In this document: positions 51,324 through 60,000 of the stretch, piece by piece | Layout of the letters: every line of letters begins with the position of its first letter | How positions within the stretch are numbered: the stretch's first letter is position 1 | Origin: JBMOKU01 sp049324315 | Lineage (GTDB): Bacteria; Bacillota; Clostridia; Peptostreptococcales; Thermotaleaceae | Assembly (NCBI GenBank): GCA_049324315.1 | Contig: JBMOKU010000046.1 | Coordinates: forward strand, 1 to 63,315 | DNA: 63,315 nt | Direction of reading: 5' to 3' | Position numbers and translations under genes: made by a program | The notes under the pieces: model-generated | What the model was told of the DNA's origin: nothing | Database searches by the model: none | What the model saw: the letters and a program-made list of their open reading frames with translations, nothing else

Positions 51324-51656
51324 TTAATAACCCATCATGCCTGAGCCGTATCCACCCATCATACCTGGGCCAAATCCTATACTTGAGCCATTCCCATTGA
51401 AGCCGCCATGGCAAGCACCGGGTCCAAATCCATATTGCGTGTGAAACTGTTCCATGGAATCTAGCTGTGCGTTCCAAAATTTAGCTTGCTCCTCTGTGAT
51501 TACTTTGTCTTTTACGGCTTGGTCTATTTGGTCCTTTTTCCATTTCAACATGTCGTTGTACCAGCTGGGAACATCACTTTTAGTCTCGGCAAATGCCACA
51601 GCTCCCATTGATAACACCATAACGGCCACCAAAGATAAAATGATGATTTTTTTCAT
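51324..51656 (-). CDS. YckD-like DUF2680 secreted protein with Met/Gly tail
   Basis: A 110-residue exported protein: signal peptide (cleavage near AFAE), then WYNDMLKWKKDQIDQAVKDK and ITEEQAKFWNAQLDSMEQFH, the DUF2680 (YckD) motif, and a Gly/Met tail GPGMMGGYGSGMMGY with CHGG. The tail suggests Cu binding. The promoter region carries a 23-bp sequence identical to one before the SHOCT gene at 54545, so it is probably controlled by the adjacent OmpR-type regulator. Confidence 0.82.
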   Translation of the reverse strand: MKKIIILSLVAVMVLSMGAVAFAETKSDVPSWYNDMLKWKKDQIDQAVKDKVITEEQAKFWNAQLDSMEQFHTQYGFGPGACHGGFNGNGSSIGFGPGMMGGYGSGMMGY

Positions 51657-51712
51657 AATAATACGCCTCCTTGTTTTATGTATTTTATCTGGTTGTCTTT
51701 ATTATAAAAACA

Positions 51713-51735
51713 AAATGTGAAGAGAATATGAATTT
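51713..51735 (-). promoter_or_regulatory. putative OmpR-type operator, copy 1
   Basis: On the minus strand two near-direct repeats TTCATATTC and TTCACATTT spaced 11 bases apart, 6 bases upstream of TATAAT (minus strand, 51706-51701). The 23 bases are identical to 54601-54623, with the same 6-base gap to TATAAT there. Confidence 0.7.
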
Positions 51736-51821
51736 TAAAAAACTATGCATTTTAAGAATATAACTGCCTGTTTGTTATCCCGCGCCCAGATTATGAAAAA
51801 TAACTACATGTATTCGGATAT

Positions 51822-51837
51822 TGGTATAGATATTGCA
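51822..51837 (+). promoter_or_regulatory. sigma-54-like promoter TGGTATAGATATTGCA
   Basis: GG and GC are 10 bases apart and TTGCA is perfect; T replaces C in the -24 half. 50 bases before the OmpR-type gene. Confidence 0.6.
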
Positions 51838-51886
51838 TGAAAATAATAATGAGCCATAAAATATGCAAAGAAATTGAGGTGATCGT

Positions 51887-52579
51887 ATGGAACAAAAATT
51901 AGGAAATATCCTTGTAGTGGATGATGAGAAGCAAATTGTCAATGTCATAAAGGCATATCTGGAGCGGGAAGGGTATAGGGTGTTTACCGCATATGATGGA
52001 AAGGAAGCATTAGAAGTTTTCAATAAAACGTCAATAGATTTTGTTGTATTGGATCTGATGCTGCCTGGCCTGTCTGGAGAGGATGTCTGTAAGAGGATAC
52101 GAATAAAATCACAGGTGCCTATTTTAATGCTCACGGCAAAGGTTGAAGAGGGTGATCGCATATATGGCTTGAATATAGGTGCCGATGATTATATGATGAA
52201 GCCCTTTAGCCCTAAAGAGCTTGTTGCCAGAATCAAAGCCATACTCAGAAGGTTTAAGCAGGACCATATCAAAGCGGAAATTATTGAATTCAATGAAGGG
52301 GATCTGATGATCGACCTGGGAAAAATGGAAGTGAAAAAGAAAGGAATTCTATCGAACATCACGACGACAGAATTTGAAATATTGGAATTGCTGGCGCAAA
52401 ATCCGGGACAAGTTTTTTCACGGGATAAACTTGTGGAAGACATATTGGGATTTGATTTTGAAGGATATGATAGAACCATCGATGCCCATATCAAAAATAT
52501 AAGACATAAAATTGAAGATGAGAAAAACAAATATATAAAGACCGTTTATGGCATCGGATATAAGTTTTTGGGGGATTAG
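51887..52579 (+). CDS. OmpR/PhoB-family response regulator
   Basis: A 230-residue regulator: receiver with phospho-Asp in VLDLMLPG (about 55), Lys in MKPFSPKEL, and a C-terminal winged helix (TTEFEILELLAQNPGQVFSRDKL, RTIDAHIKNIRHKIE). Partner of the kinase 3 bases downstream. The 23-bp direct-repeat elements before the two flanking minus-strand genes are the likely targets. Confidence 0.94.
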   Translation: MEQKLGNILVVDDEKQIVNVIKAYLEREGYRVFTAYDGKEALEVFNKTSIDFVVLDLMLPGLSGEDVCKRIRIKSQVPILMLTAKVEEGDRIYGLNIGADDYMMKPFSPKELVARIKAILRRFKQDHIKAEIIEFNEGDLMIDLGKMEVKKKGILSNITTTEFEILELLAQNPGQVFSRDKLVEDILGFDFEGYDRTIDAHIKNIRHKIEDEKNKYIKTVYGIGYKFLGD

Positions 52580-52582
52580 AAT

Positions 52583-54004
52583 ATGCTAAATAAGCTTAGG
52601 ACTAGACTCATTTTAATTTTATTGGGCGGAATGATTTTTTCCATATTGATCGTGAGTTTCATAACAAATGTGACGGTGTTCGATAAATTTAATATATATA
52701 TGCAAAATGAGCAGAAAGACAGAATTGATGAGATTGCGGATTATATAGAAACTTCCTATGCAGCGTATAAACAATGGAACGAAGAAGATTTAGAAAAACT
52801 TCACGGATTACCTTTTATTGAGAACTTCGATGTTACCCTTAAAGATCAAAATGGTGAAATTATCTTTGCGCATTACATGACAACAAATATGATGGGGATA
52901 CATTCTCAAATGATAAACCGAATGGGACACAGCATGATGGGAGAAATGAGTAGACGTATGATGCCATCGGCTGGGCAAAAAGGGGAGTATCGGACAGAAA
53001 GGTTTCAGCTTACCTTACAGCGTAATCTAATAGGAACGCTGGAAATTGGATATATAGGTCCATTTATCATATCAGAGGGAGAAATAGAATTTACGCGGGG
53101 GATTAATACATCTATCATCGTTGGGGCATTTATTTCATTTGTAGCTGCTATGATACTTGGCGCATTTTTCTCCAAGGTAATTTCTAAGCCGATAACCAAC
53201 ATAACTAAAGCATCCCATGATATTCGTCATGGAAAGCTTGATACAAGAATAAAGGAGTCAACGAAAATTCAAGAATTAAAAGAACTATCCTACGCCATTA
53301 ATTACTTGGCGGCATCCTTAAAAAAGCAAAATGCGTTGAGAAAAAGATTGACTTCTGATATTGCCCATGAATTGAGAACACCTTTGACGGTATTGCACAG
53401 CCACATGGAAGCTATTCATGATGGGATTTGGGAGCCCACACAGGAGAGAATGGGAATTTTTAAGAATGAAGTGGAAAGATTGATGAAGCTGGTGGAGCAG
53501 TTGAAGCATTTAACGGATATCGAAAGTGATGATATCGCATTAGAAATTGAAAAATTCAATTTATCACAATCCATTCATGAAATCATTGAGAATTTTAGAT
53601 ATCAGTATGAGGAAAAGAACATTCAACTGAATCATCATATAGAAGATAATGTATTTATGAAAGGAGATAGAGATAAGATTATACAGGTGATCATCAACCT
53701 ACTTTCGAATGCATGGAAATTTACGAATCCTGAAGATCATGTAACCGTAAGATTAAATGAGCTTCAGGAATATGTGACCATTGAGGTGGAAGATACGGGG
53801 ATGGGAATTGCAAAAGAGGACCTACCCTATGTGTTTGAGAGATTTTATCGTGGTGAGAAGTCGAGGAGTCGCAGTACCGGTGGTGCAGGCATAGGGCTAA
53901 CCATAACGAAAAAACTTGTAGAGGCTCATCAAGGAACGATTAAAGTAGTAAGTGAAATAGAAAAAGGAACGCAGTTTATCGTAAAGTTCCCTAAAATAAC
54001 ATAA
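52583..54004 (+). CDS. sensor histidine kinase with Met-rich extracytoplasmic loop
   Basis: A 473-residue kinase: two membrane helices around an extracytoplasmic domain, HAMP, HisKA (DIAHELRTPL, His about 262) and HATPase (NLLSNAWKF, GGAGIGLTITKKL). The loop around residues 99-129 is packed with Met and His (TNMMGIHSQMINRMGH, MMGEMSRRMMP), as in copper- or silver-sensing kinases, so Cu(I) is the probable signal (inference). Neighbouring target genes encode Met/Gly proteins. Confidence 0.92.
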   Translation: MLNKLRTRLILILLGGMIFSILIVSFITNVTVFDKFNIYMQNEQKDRIDEIADYIETSYAAYKQWNEEDLEKLHGLPFIENFDVTLKDQNGEIIFAHYMTTNMMGIHSQMINRMGHSMMGEMSRRMMPSAGQKGEYRTERFQLTLQRNLIGTLEIGYIGPFIISEGEIEFTRGINTSIIVGAFISFVAAMILGAFFSKVISKPITNITKASHDIRHGKLDTRIKESTKIQELKELSYAINYLAASLKKQNALRKRLTSDIAHELRTPLTVLHSHMEAIHDGIWEPTQERMGIFKNEVERLMKLVEQLKHLTDIESDDIALEIEKFNLSQSIHEIIENFRYQYEEKNIQLNHHIEDNVFMKGDRDKIIQVIINLLSNAWKFTNPEDHVTVRLNELQEYVTIEVEDTGMGIAKEDLPYVFERFYRGEKSRSRSTGGAGIGLTITKKLVEAHQGTIKVVSEIEKGTQFIVKFPKIT

Positions 54005-54020
54005 GAAAATCACCAGTTTT

Positions 54021-54080
54021 CTATATAAATAGCACTAGATATATTACAGTCAGTCACAAAGCAGCGAAGCGGATGCAGGC
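54021..54080. repeat. outer repeat, empty copy
   Basis: CTATATAAATAGCACTAG...ATTACAGTCAGTCACAAAGCAGCG followed by AAGCGGATGCAG. The same outer sequence flanks the GGGGACAG core at 16.0 kb; here the two flanks join without core. The right end is degraded. Confidence 0.65.
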
Positions 54081-54088
54081 AAAAAATG

Positions 54089-54118
54089 AAAAATAGCTAG
54101 ATAAAACTAGCTATTTTT
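54089..54118. terminator. terminator overlapping the SHOCT stop codon
   Basis: Perfect AAAAATAGCTAG / CTAGCTATTTTT stem with a 6-base loop, usable from both sides. Confidence 0.85.
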
Positions 54119-54359
54119 CCTGCAAAATTTTTTTCTTTTGCATATATTCTATTTCATCAATTTCTCCTTGTGCATACTTTACATTAAGTATCTCGATGGC
54201 TTTATTACTGGAATATTGGTCTTTTTTTATAAATTTCAGGGCGAATATAGTAATACCTACGATTACAGCAATCCAAAATGCCATCATTAACACCATCCAT
54301 ATTCCCCAGCCTCCGTTCCAGCCGGGATAGCCATATCCAAACATGTTCATCATTGTCAT
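54111..54359 (-). CDS. SHOCT-domain membrane protein with Met/Gly/Trp start
   Basis: An 82-residue protein: MTMMNMFGYGYPGWNGGWG, one membrane helix, then the short SHOCT motif (AIEILNVKYAQGEIDEIEYMQKKKIL). SHOCT proteins of this size are common in copper/silver-linked clusters. Met-rich extracytoplasmic head suggests metal contact. Six bases after its partner, in one operon. Confidence 0.85.
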   Translation of the reverse strand: MTMMNMFGYGYPGWNGGWGIWMVLMMAFWIAVIVGITIFALKFIKKDQYSSNKAIEILNVKYAQGEIDEIEYMQKKKILQEK

Positions 54360-54365
54360 TTCCTC

Positions 54366-54545
54366 CTATCCTTTTATCAATTGTTTTTTCTTTTTGTATT
54401 CATCTTCTGTAATCTCACCCAAGATGTATCTTTTGTCCAATATTTCAAGTGGGTTTTCTATCTGGGTTTTCCTACCTGAAGTATTTTCATTTTTATAAAA
54501 ATACAGTACGATCAAGATAATAATCAACGGCCAAATAAACATCAT
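54366..54545 (-). CDS. SHOCT-domain membrane protein
   Basis: A 59-residue protein: N-terminal helix (FIWPLIIILIVLYFY) and a C-terminal SHOCT motif (PLEILDKRYILGEITEDEYKKKKQLI). ATG at 54545 with AGGGAG upstream is chosen; the open frame continues further but contains no better start and would cover the operator. First gene of the operon controlled by the 54601 element. Confidence 0.8.
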   Translation of the reverse strand: MMFIWPLIIILIVLYFYKNENTSGRKTQIENPLEILDKRYILGEITEDEYKKKKQLIKG

Positions 54546-54600
54546 ACCATCATCTCTCCCTTCTATGTCTGTGTTATTTGTTAAATTTATTATAACCATC

Positions 54601-54623
54601 AAATGTGAAGAGAATATGAATTT
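54601..54623 (-). promoter_or_regulatory. putative OmpR-type operator, copy 2
   Basis: Identical over 23 bases to 51713-51735, again 6 bases upstream of a minus-strand TATAAT (54594-54589). Confidence 0.7.
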
Positions 54624-54645
54624 CATAAAAAAGGATTTTATTTTT

Positions 54646-54661
54646 TGGCTCAATACTTGCA
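54646..54661 (+). promoter_or_regulatory. sigma-54 promoter TGGCTCAATACTTGCA
   Basis: Correct spacing, one mismatch in the -24 half. 38 bases before the penicillin-binding protein gene. Confidence 0.8.
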
Positions 54662-54698
54662 CGTTTTATCGTAATATAAAAAGTACAGGAGGAATAAC

Positions 54699-56459
54699 AT
54701 GTCGTCATTTGGTCTTCATCATAAGAAAAGGTTGCTTGTACTTCTATTCCTTGTAAATATTATTTTACTGCTTCTTATATTTAGAGTAGGATGGATTCAG
54801 ATCGTTGATGGTGATAAATATAGAAATTTAGCACAGATGCAGCATACCCGTGATACCCTTATTCCTGCGGAAAGAGGTCAAATTTTTGATAGAAATGGGA
54901 AAGCACTTGCCTTAAGTGCGACGGCCTATACAGTTTGGGCTCGACCCATAGAAATAATCGGCTCCGGCAAGGAGGGCGAGATAGCCCTTGAATTAGCAAA
55001 AATCTTAAATAAAAGCGAAGATGAAATAAAGCAAAAGATATTAGATGAAAAAGCAAACCTTGTAAAAGTTGAAAAATGGATTGACACAGAAAAAGCAAAT
55101 TTGATCAGAAAAGGGAAATTTTCAGGCGTATGGGTTGTGGAAGATAACAAAAGGTATTATCCTTACGGAAATTTCGCTGCCCATATTCTTGGACATACCA
55201 CCGAAGATAACAGAGGGTTAACAGGGGTTGAACTTGAATATGATAAATATTTAAGCGGCTTGCCTGGGCGAATGATAAGAAGTACAGATGCCAGAGGTAC
55301 ACAACTGCCTTATGATTCCGAAAAATATTATAAACCAGAGAACGGGTTAAATGTCGTTTTAACGATCGATGAAGTTATACAGAACCATGTCGAAAAAGCC
55401 ATTGATAAGGCCTTGACTGAAACGAAAGCCAAGAGAGTGATGGCCATTGTCATGGAGCCTAAGACAGGTGACATTTTAGCAATGGCAGCAACACCGGGCT
55501 ATGATCCTAATAATGCCAAGGAACCCATTGGGGAGCTTGAAAAAAAGCAATATGAAAATGCAGATAGCAAGGAAAAGCAAAAAATATGGAATGAAATGTG
55601 GAGAAACCCTTTAATCAGCGATACATATGAGCCAGGCTCTACTTTTAAGGTAATAACGGCAGCAGCAGGCTTAGAAGAAGGGGTTGTTGAGCCAAATTCA
55701 CAATTTTATGATTCAGGCTATATTGTCGTTGCCGGACAAAAATTAAAATGCTGGAGATATTATAATCCTCATGGAGAACAGACATTTACACAAGCACTGG
55801 AAAACTCATGCAATCCTATATTTGTAGAAGTGGGGCAGCGCTTAGGAAAAGACAAATACTATGAATATTTAGAAGCATTTGGATTCACAAAACCTACGGG
55901 TATAGATTTACCTGGTGAGACCAAGGCCATTACCCAAAGCAAAGATAAGGTAGGCCCTGTGGAGCTGGCTACCATATCCTATGGACAGGGTATATCCGTA
56001 ACACCTTTACAGCTTATAAATGCTATTTCAGCTATTGGGAATGATGGAAAGCTGATGCGGCCAAGAATTGTGAAAGAGTTAGTAGACGATTCAGGTAATG
56101 TGATTCAAAGGTTTGAACCCAAAATCGTCCGGCAAGTACTATCGGAGAAAACAGCTAAAGAATTACAGCTAATGATGGAATCAGTCGTTACAAACGGGTC
56201 AGGAAAAAGTGCATATATTCCTGGTTATAGAGTTGGCGGTAAAACCGGGACCGCCGATAAAATTGTAAATGGAAGATATGCAGAAGGAAAAGTGTATTCT
56301 TCTTTCGTAGCGCTAGCGCCTGTTGAAAACCCGGCATTTGCAGTACTGGTCATTGTAGATGAACCACAAGGAGAACATTTTGGCAGTTTGACGGCAGCAC
56401 CGGCTGTTTATGATATTCTTAGCGAAAGTCTAAGATATGCTAGTATAGAATCTGAATAG
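54699..56459 (+). CDS. class B penicillin-binding protein (SpoVD/FtsI-like)
   Basis: A 586-residue transpeptidase: N-terminal helix, PBP dimer domain (IPAERGQIFDRNGKALALS), and transpeptidase domain with active-site GSTFKVI (Ser about 314), SYGQGISVTPLQL and GGKTGTA (about 515). No C-terminal PASTA domains, shorter than many SpoVD proteins. AGGAGG precedes ATG. A sigma-54 promoter is unusual for such an enzyme and suggests conditional wall synthesis or repair. Confidence 0.93.
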   Translation: MSSFGLHHKKRLLVLLFLVNIILLLLIFRVGWIQIVDGDKYRNLAQMQHTRDTLIPAERGQIFDRNGKALALSATAYTVWARPIEIIGSGKEGEIALELAKILNKSEDEIKQKILDEKANLVKVEKWIDTEKANLIRKGKFSGVWVVEDNKRYYPYGNFAAHILGHTTEDNRGLTGVELEYDKYLSGLPGRMIRSTDARGTQLPYDSEKYYKPENGLNVVLTIDEVIQNHVEKAIDKALTETKAKRVMAIVMEPKTGDILAMAATPGYDPNNAKEPIGELEKKQYENADSKEKQKIWNEMWRNPLISDTYEPGSTFKVITAAAGLEEGVVEPNSQFYDSGYIVVAGQKLKCWRYYNPHGEQTFTQALENSCNPIFVEVGQRLGKDKYYEYLEAFGFTKPTGIDLPGETKAITQSKDKVGPVELATISYGQGISVTPLQLINAISAIGNDGKLMRPRIVKELVDDSGNVIQRFEPKIVRQVLSEKTAKELQLMMESVVTNGSGKSAYIPGYRVGGKTGTADKIVNGRYAEGKVYSSFVALAPVENPAFAVLVIVDEPQGEHFGSLTAAPAVYDILSESLRYASIESE

Positions 56460-56460
56460 A

Positions 56461-56541
56461 TATATAAATAACACTTAGTATATTACAATCAGACACAAAG
56501 TAGCGCGTAGCGGATGTAACGTATTTAGTGTGACTTATATA
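56461..56541. repeat. outer repeat, empty copy with both ends
   Basis: 81 bp beginning TATATAAATAACACTTAGTA and ending GTGTGACTTATATA (imperfect terminal inverted repeats), with centre AAGTAGCG-CGTAGCGGATGTAAC where the GGGGACAG core of the filled copies would sit. Confidence 0.7.
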
Positions 56542-56572
56542 GCAATTATGTTATTTGATATATAATAAATTG

Positions 56573-56612
56573 AGGTTATAATCCTACGGCAGCGGCTGTA
56601 GGGCTATAACCT
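56573..56612. terminator. terminator for the 40-residue gene
   Basis: AGGTTATA / TATAACCT with inner CCTAC / GTAGG pairing. Confidence 0.7.
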
Positions 56613-56628
56613 CTGTTTTCATTATCTA

Positions 56629-56751
56629 TTATTTTTTGCCTTTCTTATTCTTCTTTTTCATATTGTCAGTGACATCGAAATCATTCGCTGTCTCCATAAT
56701 TGTCGCTTCATCACGGTCTTTTCCGTTTGCTTTCTTATTATTTTTTGCCAT
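56629..56751 (-). CDS. 40-residue Lys/Asn/Asp-rich small protein
   Basis: Short minus-strand frame with a very strong ribosome site (GGAGGTGACC) 4 bases before ATG and a terminator just after it. The product is hydrophilic: MAKNNKKANGKDRDEATIM, then ETANDFDVTDN and a Lys-rich end. Composition recalls small acid-soluble or nucleic-acid-binding spore proteins, but no family is recognised. Confidence 0.65.
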   Translation of the reverse strand: MAKNNKKANGKDRDEATIMETANDFDVTDNMKKKNKKGKK

Positions 56752-56852
56752 GTTTGGTCACCTCCTTTTCCGCTATGTTTTGAGCATCAATAGTATATGT
56801 ATTTTCTACTATTTCATACAAATTAGGTAATTTATAGGATAAATTTTTGTAG

Positions 56853-56997
56853 TATATAAGTTGCAATAAATATGTTACATCCGCTACGCCACGGGGACAG
56901 TTCCTCAGGCACATAAAAAACATATGTGCCAGACGAACCGTCCCCATGACTCCGCTATCTCACACAGAGTTGTAATAGCTTTATTGCAACTTATATA
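56853..56997. mobile_element. MITE-like element with 18-bp perfect inverted ends and nested 79-bp core
   Basis: TATATAAGTTGCAATAAA at 56853-56870 and its exact reverse complement at 56980-56997 bound a 145-bp, non-coding element. Inside lies the 79-bp core (56880-56958) identical to the inverted copy at 36022-36100. No transposase is encoded; mobilisation in trans would be needed. Confidence 0.8.
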
Positions 56998-57028
56998 GTA
57001 AATTCTGAGATGAATACTATAAAAAGAT

Positions 57029-57053
57029 TCCTGACATCATGTCTGCCAGGAGT
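57029..57053 (-). terminator. possible terminator of the giant gene
   Basis: On the minus strand TCCTGGCAGAC...GTCAGGA with short arms (TCCTG/CAGGA) followed by ATCTTTTTATAG. Confidence 0.45.
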
Positions 57054-57065
57054 TTGAACTAGTAT

Positions 57066-60000
57066 CTATTTAATTCCAAAATGTTCAATTCGTTTTAATA
57101 GCTCTATATCATTCATTAAGTAATGGGATGGACTTACGTTCAGGTTATATTCCATATCGTTTCCATGGTCGGGACATCTTGGGATCATTAATACATTTCC
57201 TAAAGAAGATAATGTCAAGGCCCGTTCATGGATGTTCTGATATTCCTCTTCTAACGTTGTCATGATATCCACTGCATTTTGAATGGATACCATGGAAAGC
57301 TGGTAAATAGCTTCTTTTGATGTACCCTTCAGAAAAGAAGGGAAGGTATACGGCAATATAAGGTTTACAGAGGGCAGTAGATTTCGCTGTGGATAGGTAC
57401 CACGCCACAAAGCATCGCCTCCGATGAATGGATACATGGCGCTTTCATTAAACCAAGCCCTTAACTTTGGAATATGATAGGCTGCATCTACATTTCTACC
57501 TTGGATTTCCATCAGTTCCTTGCCGCGATTAGACAGAATACCAACGATGATTTTTTGTACATCTATATTTTGCTTTCTTAATAGAGGATCTAAGGCATTG
57601 ATCCGATACCCCTTACTTAATAGGTCATCAACTAAAATAACGGGACGATTGAAGGCTTGGATGATCTTTAACTGAATATCCAAATCCAGATAGTAAGGGA
57701 AAGGCCCAATTTGATAGCTGTTGACATCAGGATAAAAATACTTTTCTGTATGAAGAGACTTCGTAACCGTATTTGGGACAATGGATTTATGAAGAATATG
57801 TCCAAAGGGAACGCAAATGGCAGGTCCCAGCTCCTTTGCAGTCACATCGGTAGAAACATCATTCTCTTCACAAATCTTTTTGATGAGCGTTTCATACAGC
57901 ATACTCCTGTCGAAGGCCAAGATCAACTGACCGGGATACAGTGCTGTTAGGGCTTTCTGCAGCTTCTTCCTGCTCCCTAGGATGACTTCTTTAACCGTTG
58001 AAAGATTGCTGTAGGGTTCCTTTATAATGGAGCGAATATCCAGGTAAAGGGTACAGGGTTTATTCATATTGACCGTCATCACTGGATTATGGAGCTTCGT
58101 GTGGGCGTGTTGAATAAATCCGTAGTTTTCTGAAAGCTCCTGGGTGGATGCAGGCATATCTTCATCAATGGTATGGTGATAAATGGCATATTCAAAATCC
58201 CTGGATAGGTTGTAGGCCAAGGTTTCTGTAAGTAGGATTTGTTCCAACTTCTCAATGCTGTATCTTGCATTGGGTTTGGTATAGATGCCATCAATTAAAA
58301 TCATATTTCCTACAGCGTGATCATATAGAAAATTGGATACCTGTCGGTCTTTTAATTCGTTATAAAGGGAACTGGACTTTAACCAGTGAAAGGCGGTAAA
58401 TCCTAAAATTTCTCCATGCTCCCTTCGGTCTCGTAAAAGCAGTAGTCTGGCAAAGGGCTTATTTCTATGGCTTAGTAGATTTTCATAGGCATGAAGGGCA
58501 TCTTTACAAAATGTATGGGCCAAATCATGCAGCAATTCATTTCCTGTACCCTGAAGGACTTCAATATCAATTGAAACCGATCCAGCTACAGTTTTGAATT
58601 GGGGCTCTCGCTGATATAATCCAAGCTCATAAATGTATTTTTGAGCAAGAGGGTCTATGAAGCTGGAGACATCGCGATTCTCATCAATATAATCACGAAT
58701 AAGGGAGGAACTGACATTCTCATAGGTGGACGGAAGTTTCAGTCGGATGATCTCACCATGCAGATTTTGAAGGATATTATTCAGTTTCCCTTCAGAGGCA
58801 TCCTCTGCAAGCCCGCGGCTTCTTTCAAAAATGATATGAGGAAAATAGTGAACAGAGTTTTCTTTTTTTTCTTCCAGATAATACCCGTTGGCCTGCAGTA
58901 CATCGCTGCCTGCTACAATATAAACATCTGCATCTGGGAAGTTGCCTTTTAGGGTGGCTAAATCCTTGGGATTTCCGAGATTGGTTGGAAAATCTTCAGG
59001 ATAGATATACACACCCAGTTCATCAGCGATGGACATGTTGATGATATTTTTTCGAATCAGGTTAGGAAGTGCCTGGCGTAACCAAGAAAATTCATCGACA
59101 GCTAGATAAACTTCAAATCCCAGATTCTTTATAGCTTTAACCACTTCCTTATGCCCCAGTGAGAAAGGATCAAAGGTGCCAGAGAAGAATGCAATCCTAT
59201 TTGGATGATAAAGACATATATTTCCTTGCTGTAGGCTGTAATCAGATATAAATCGGTATATGTGGTTAAACGTTGCCGAATTACTCAGAAATTGGAGTTC
59301 ATATTCTTTCATATCTGTGACCAATGTCAGTATTTTTTTTGCAATTAACTGGAAAATCTCTTGTTTTTGTTCGTCAACTAAAAACTTTGAACCGAATATG
59401 TCCTTTCCTAAAACGGAAAATGCAGCTTGCTTGATCTGAGGATTGTAATCAGCAAACGCATTTAGGATGACTTGGAGCAGCTTAATACATATTTGATTCT
59501 GATTTTGATGTAGTGTATCTGATAAATATTCGCTTCTCAAAAAATGTACAAGAAAGACACCAATGGTCTTTAAGAGTAAAGAGCATAGCTGCGGGTTGGA
59601 GTGCTTGATTTTCAAAATCAGATCGTTTATTAATTCCTGCAGTTCAACAAAAGGTAGAGATAGCATGATTTGTCCCAAATAATAGGGAATGTATCCAACA
59701 AATTGGTATCCTTCAATTTCAAGGGCCCTTAATAGTTCTACGGCTATGTCGTTTCTTTGGTCGGGGGGAAGATAAGGAATGAGCTTGACCAAAGCAGCAC
59801 CAGCCCGATTTCTTACCCGCTCCATGCCGCTGACCTTTAAAAGGTTGCAAAAATGCATGGCTGTATGAAACCCGAACTTATCAGGATTTTCAATAGCTGT
59901 CTTCAGCAGAATATCTACTTGGACATTTTTTACTGTCCAATGGGTATCTGTTTTTAAGTTTTTTAAGTATATATCGGACATCTCATGGGCAGCAAATTTA

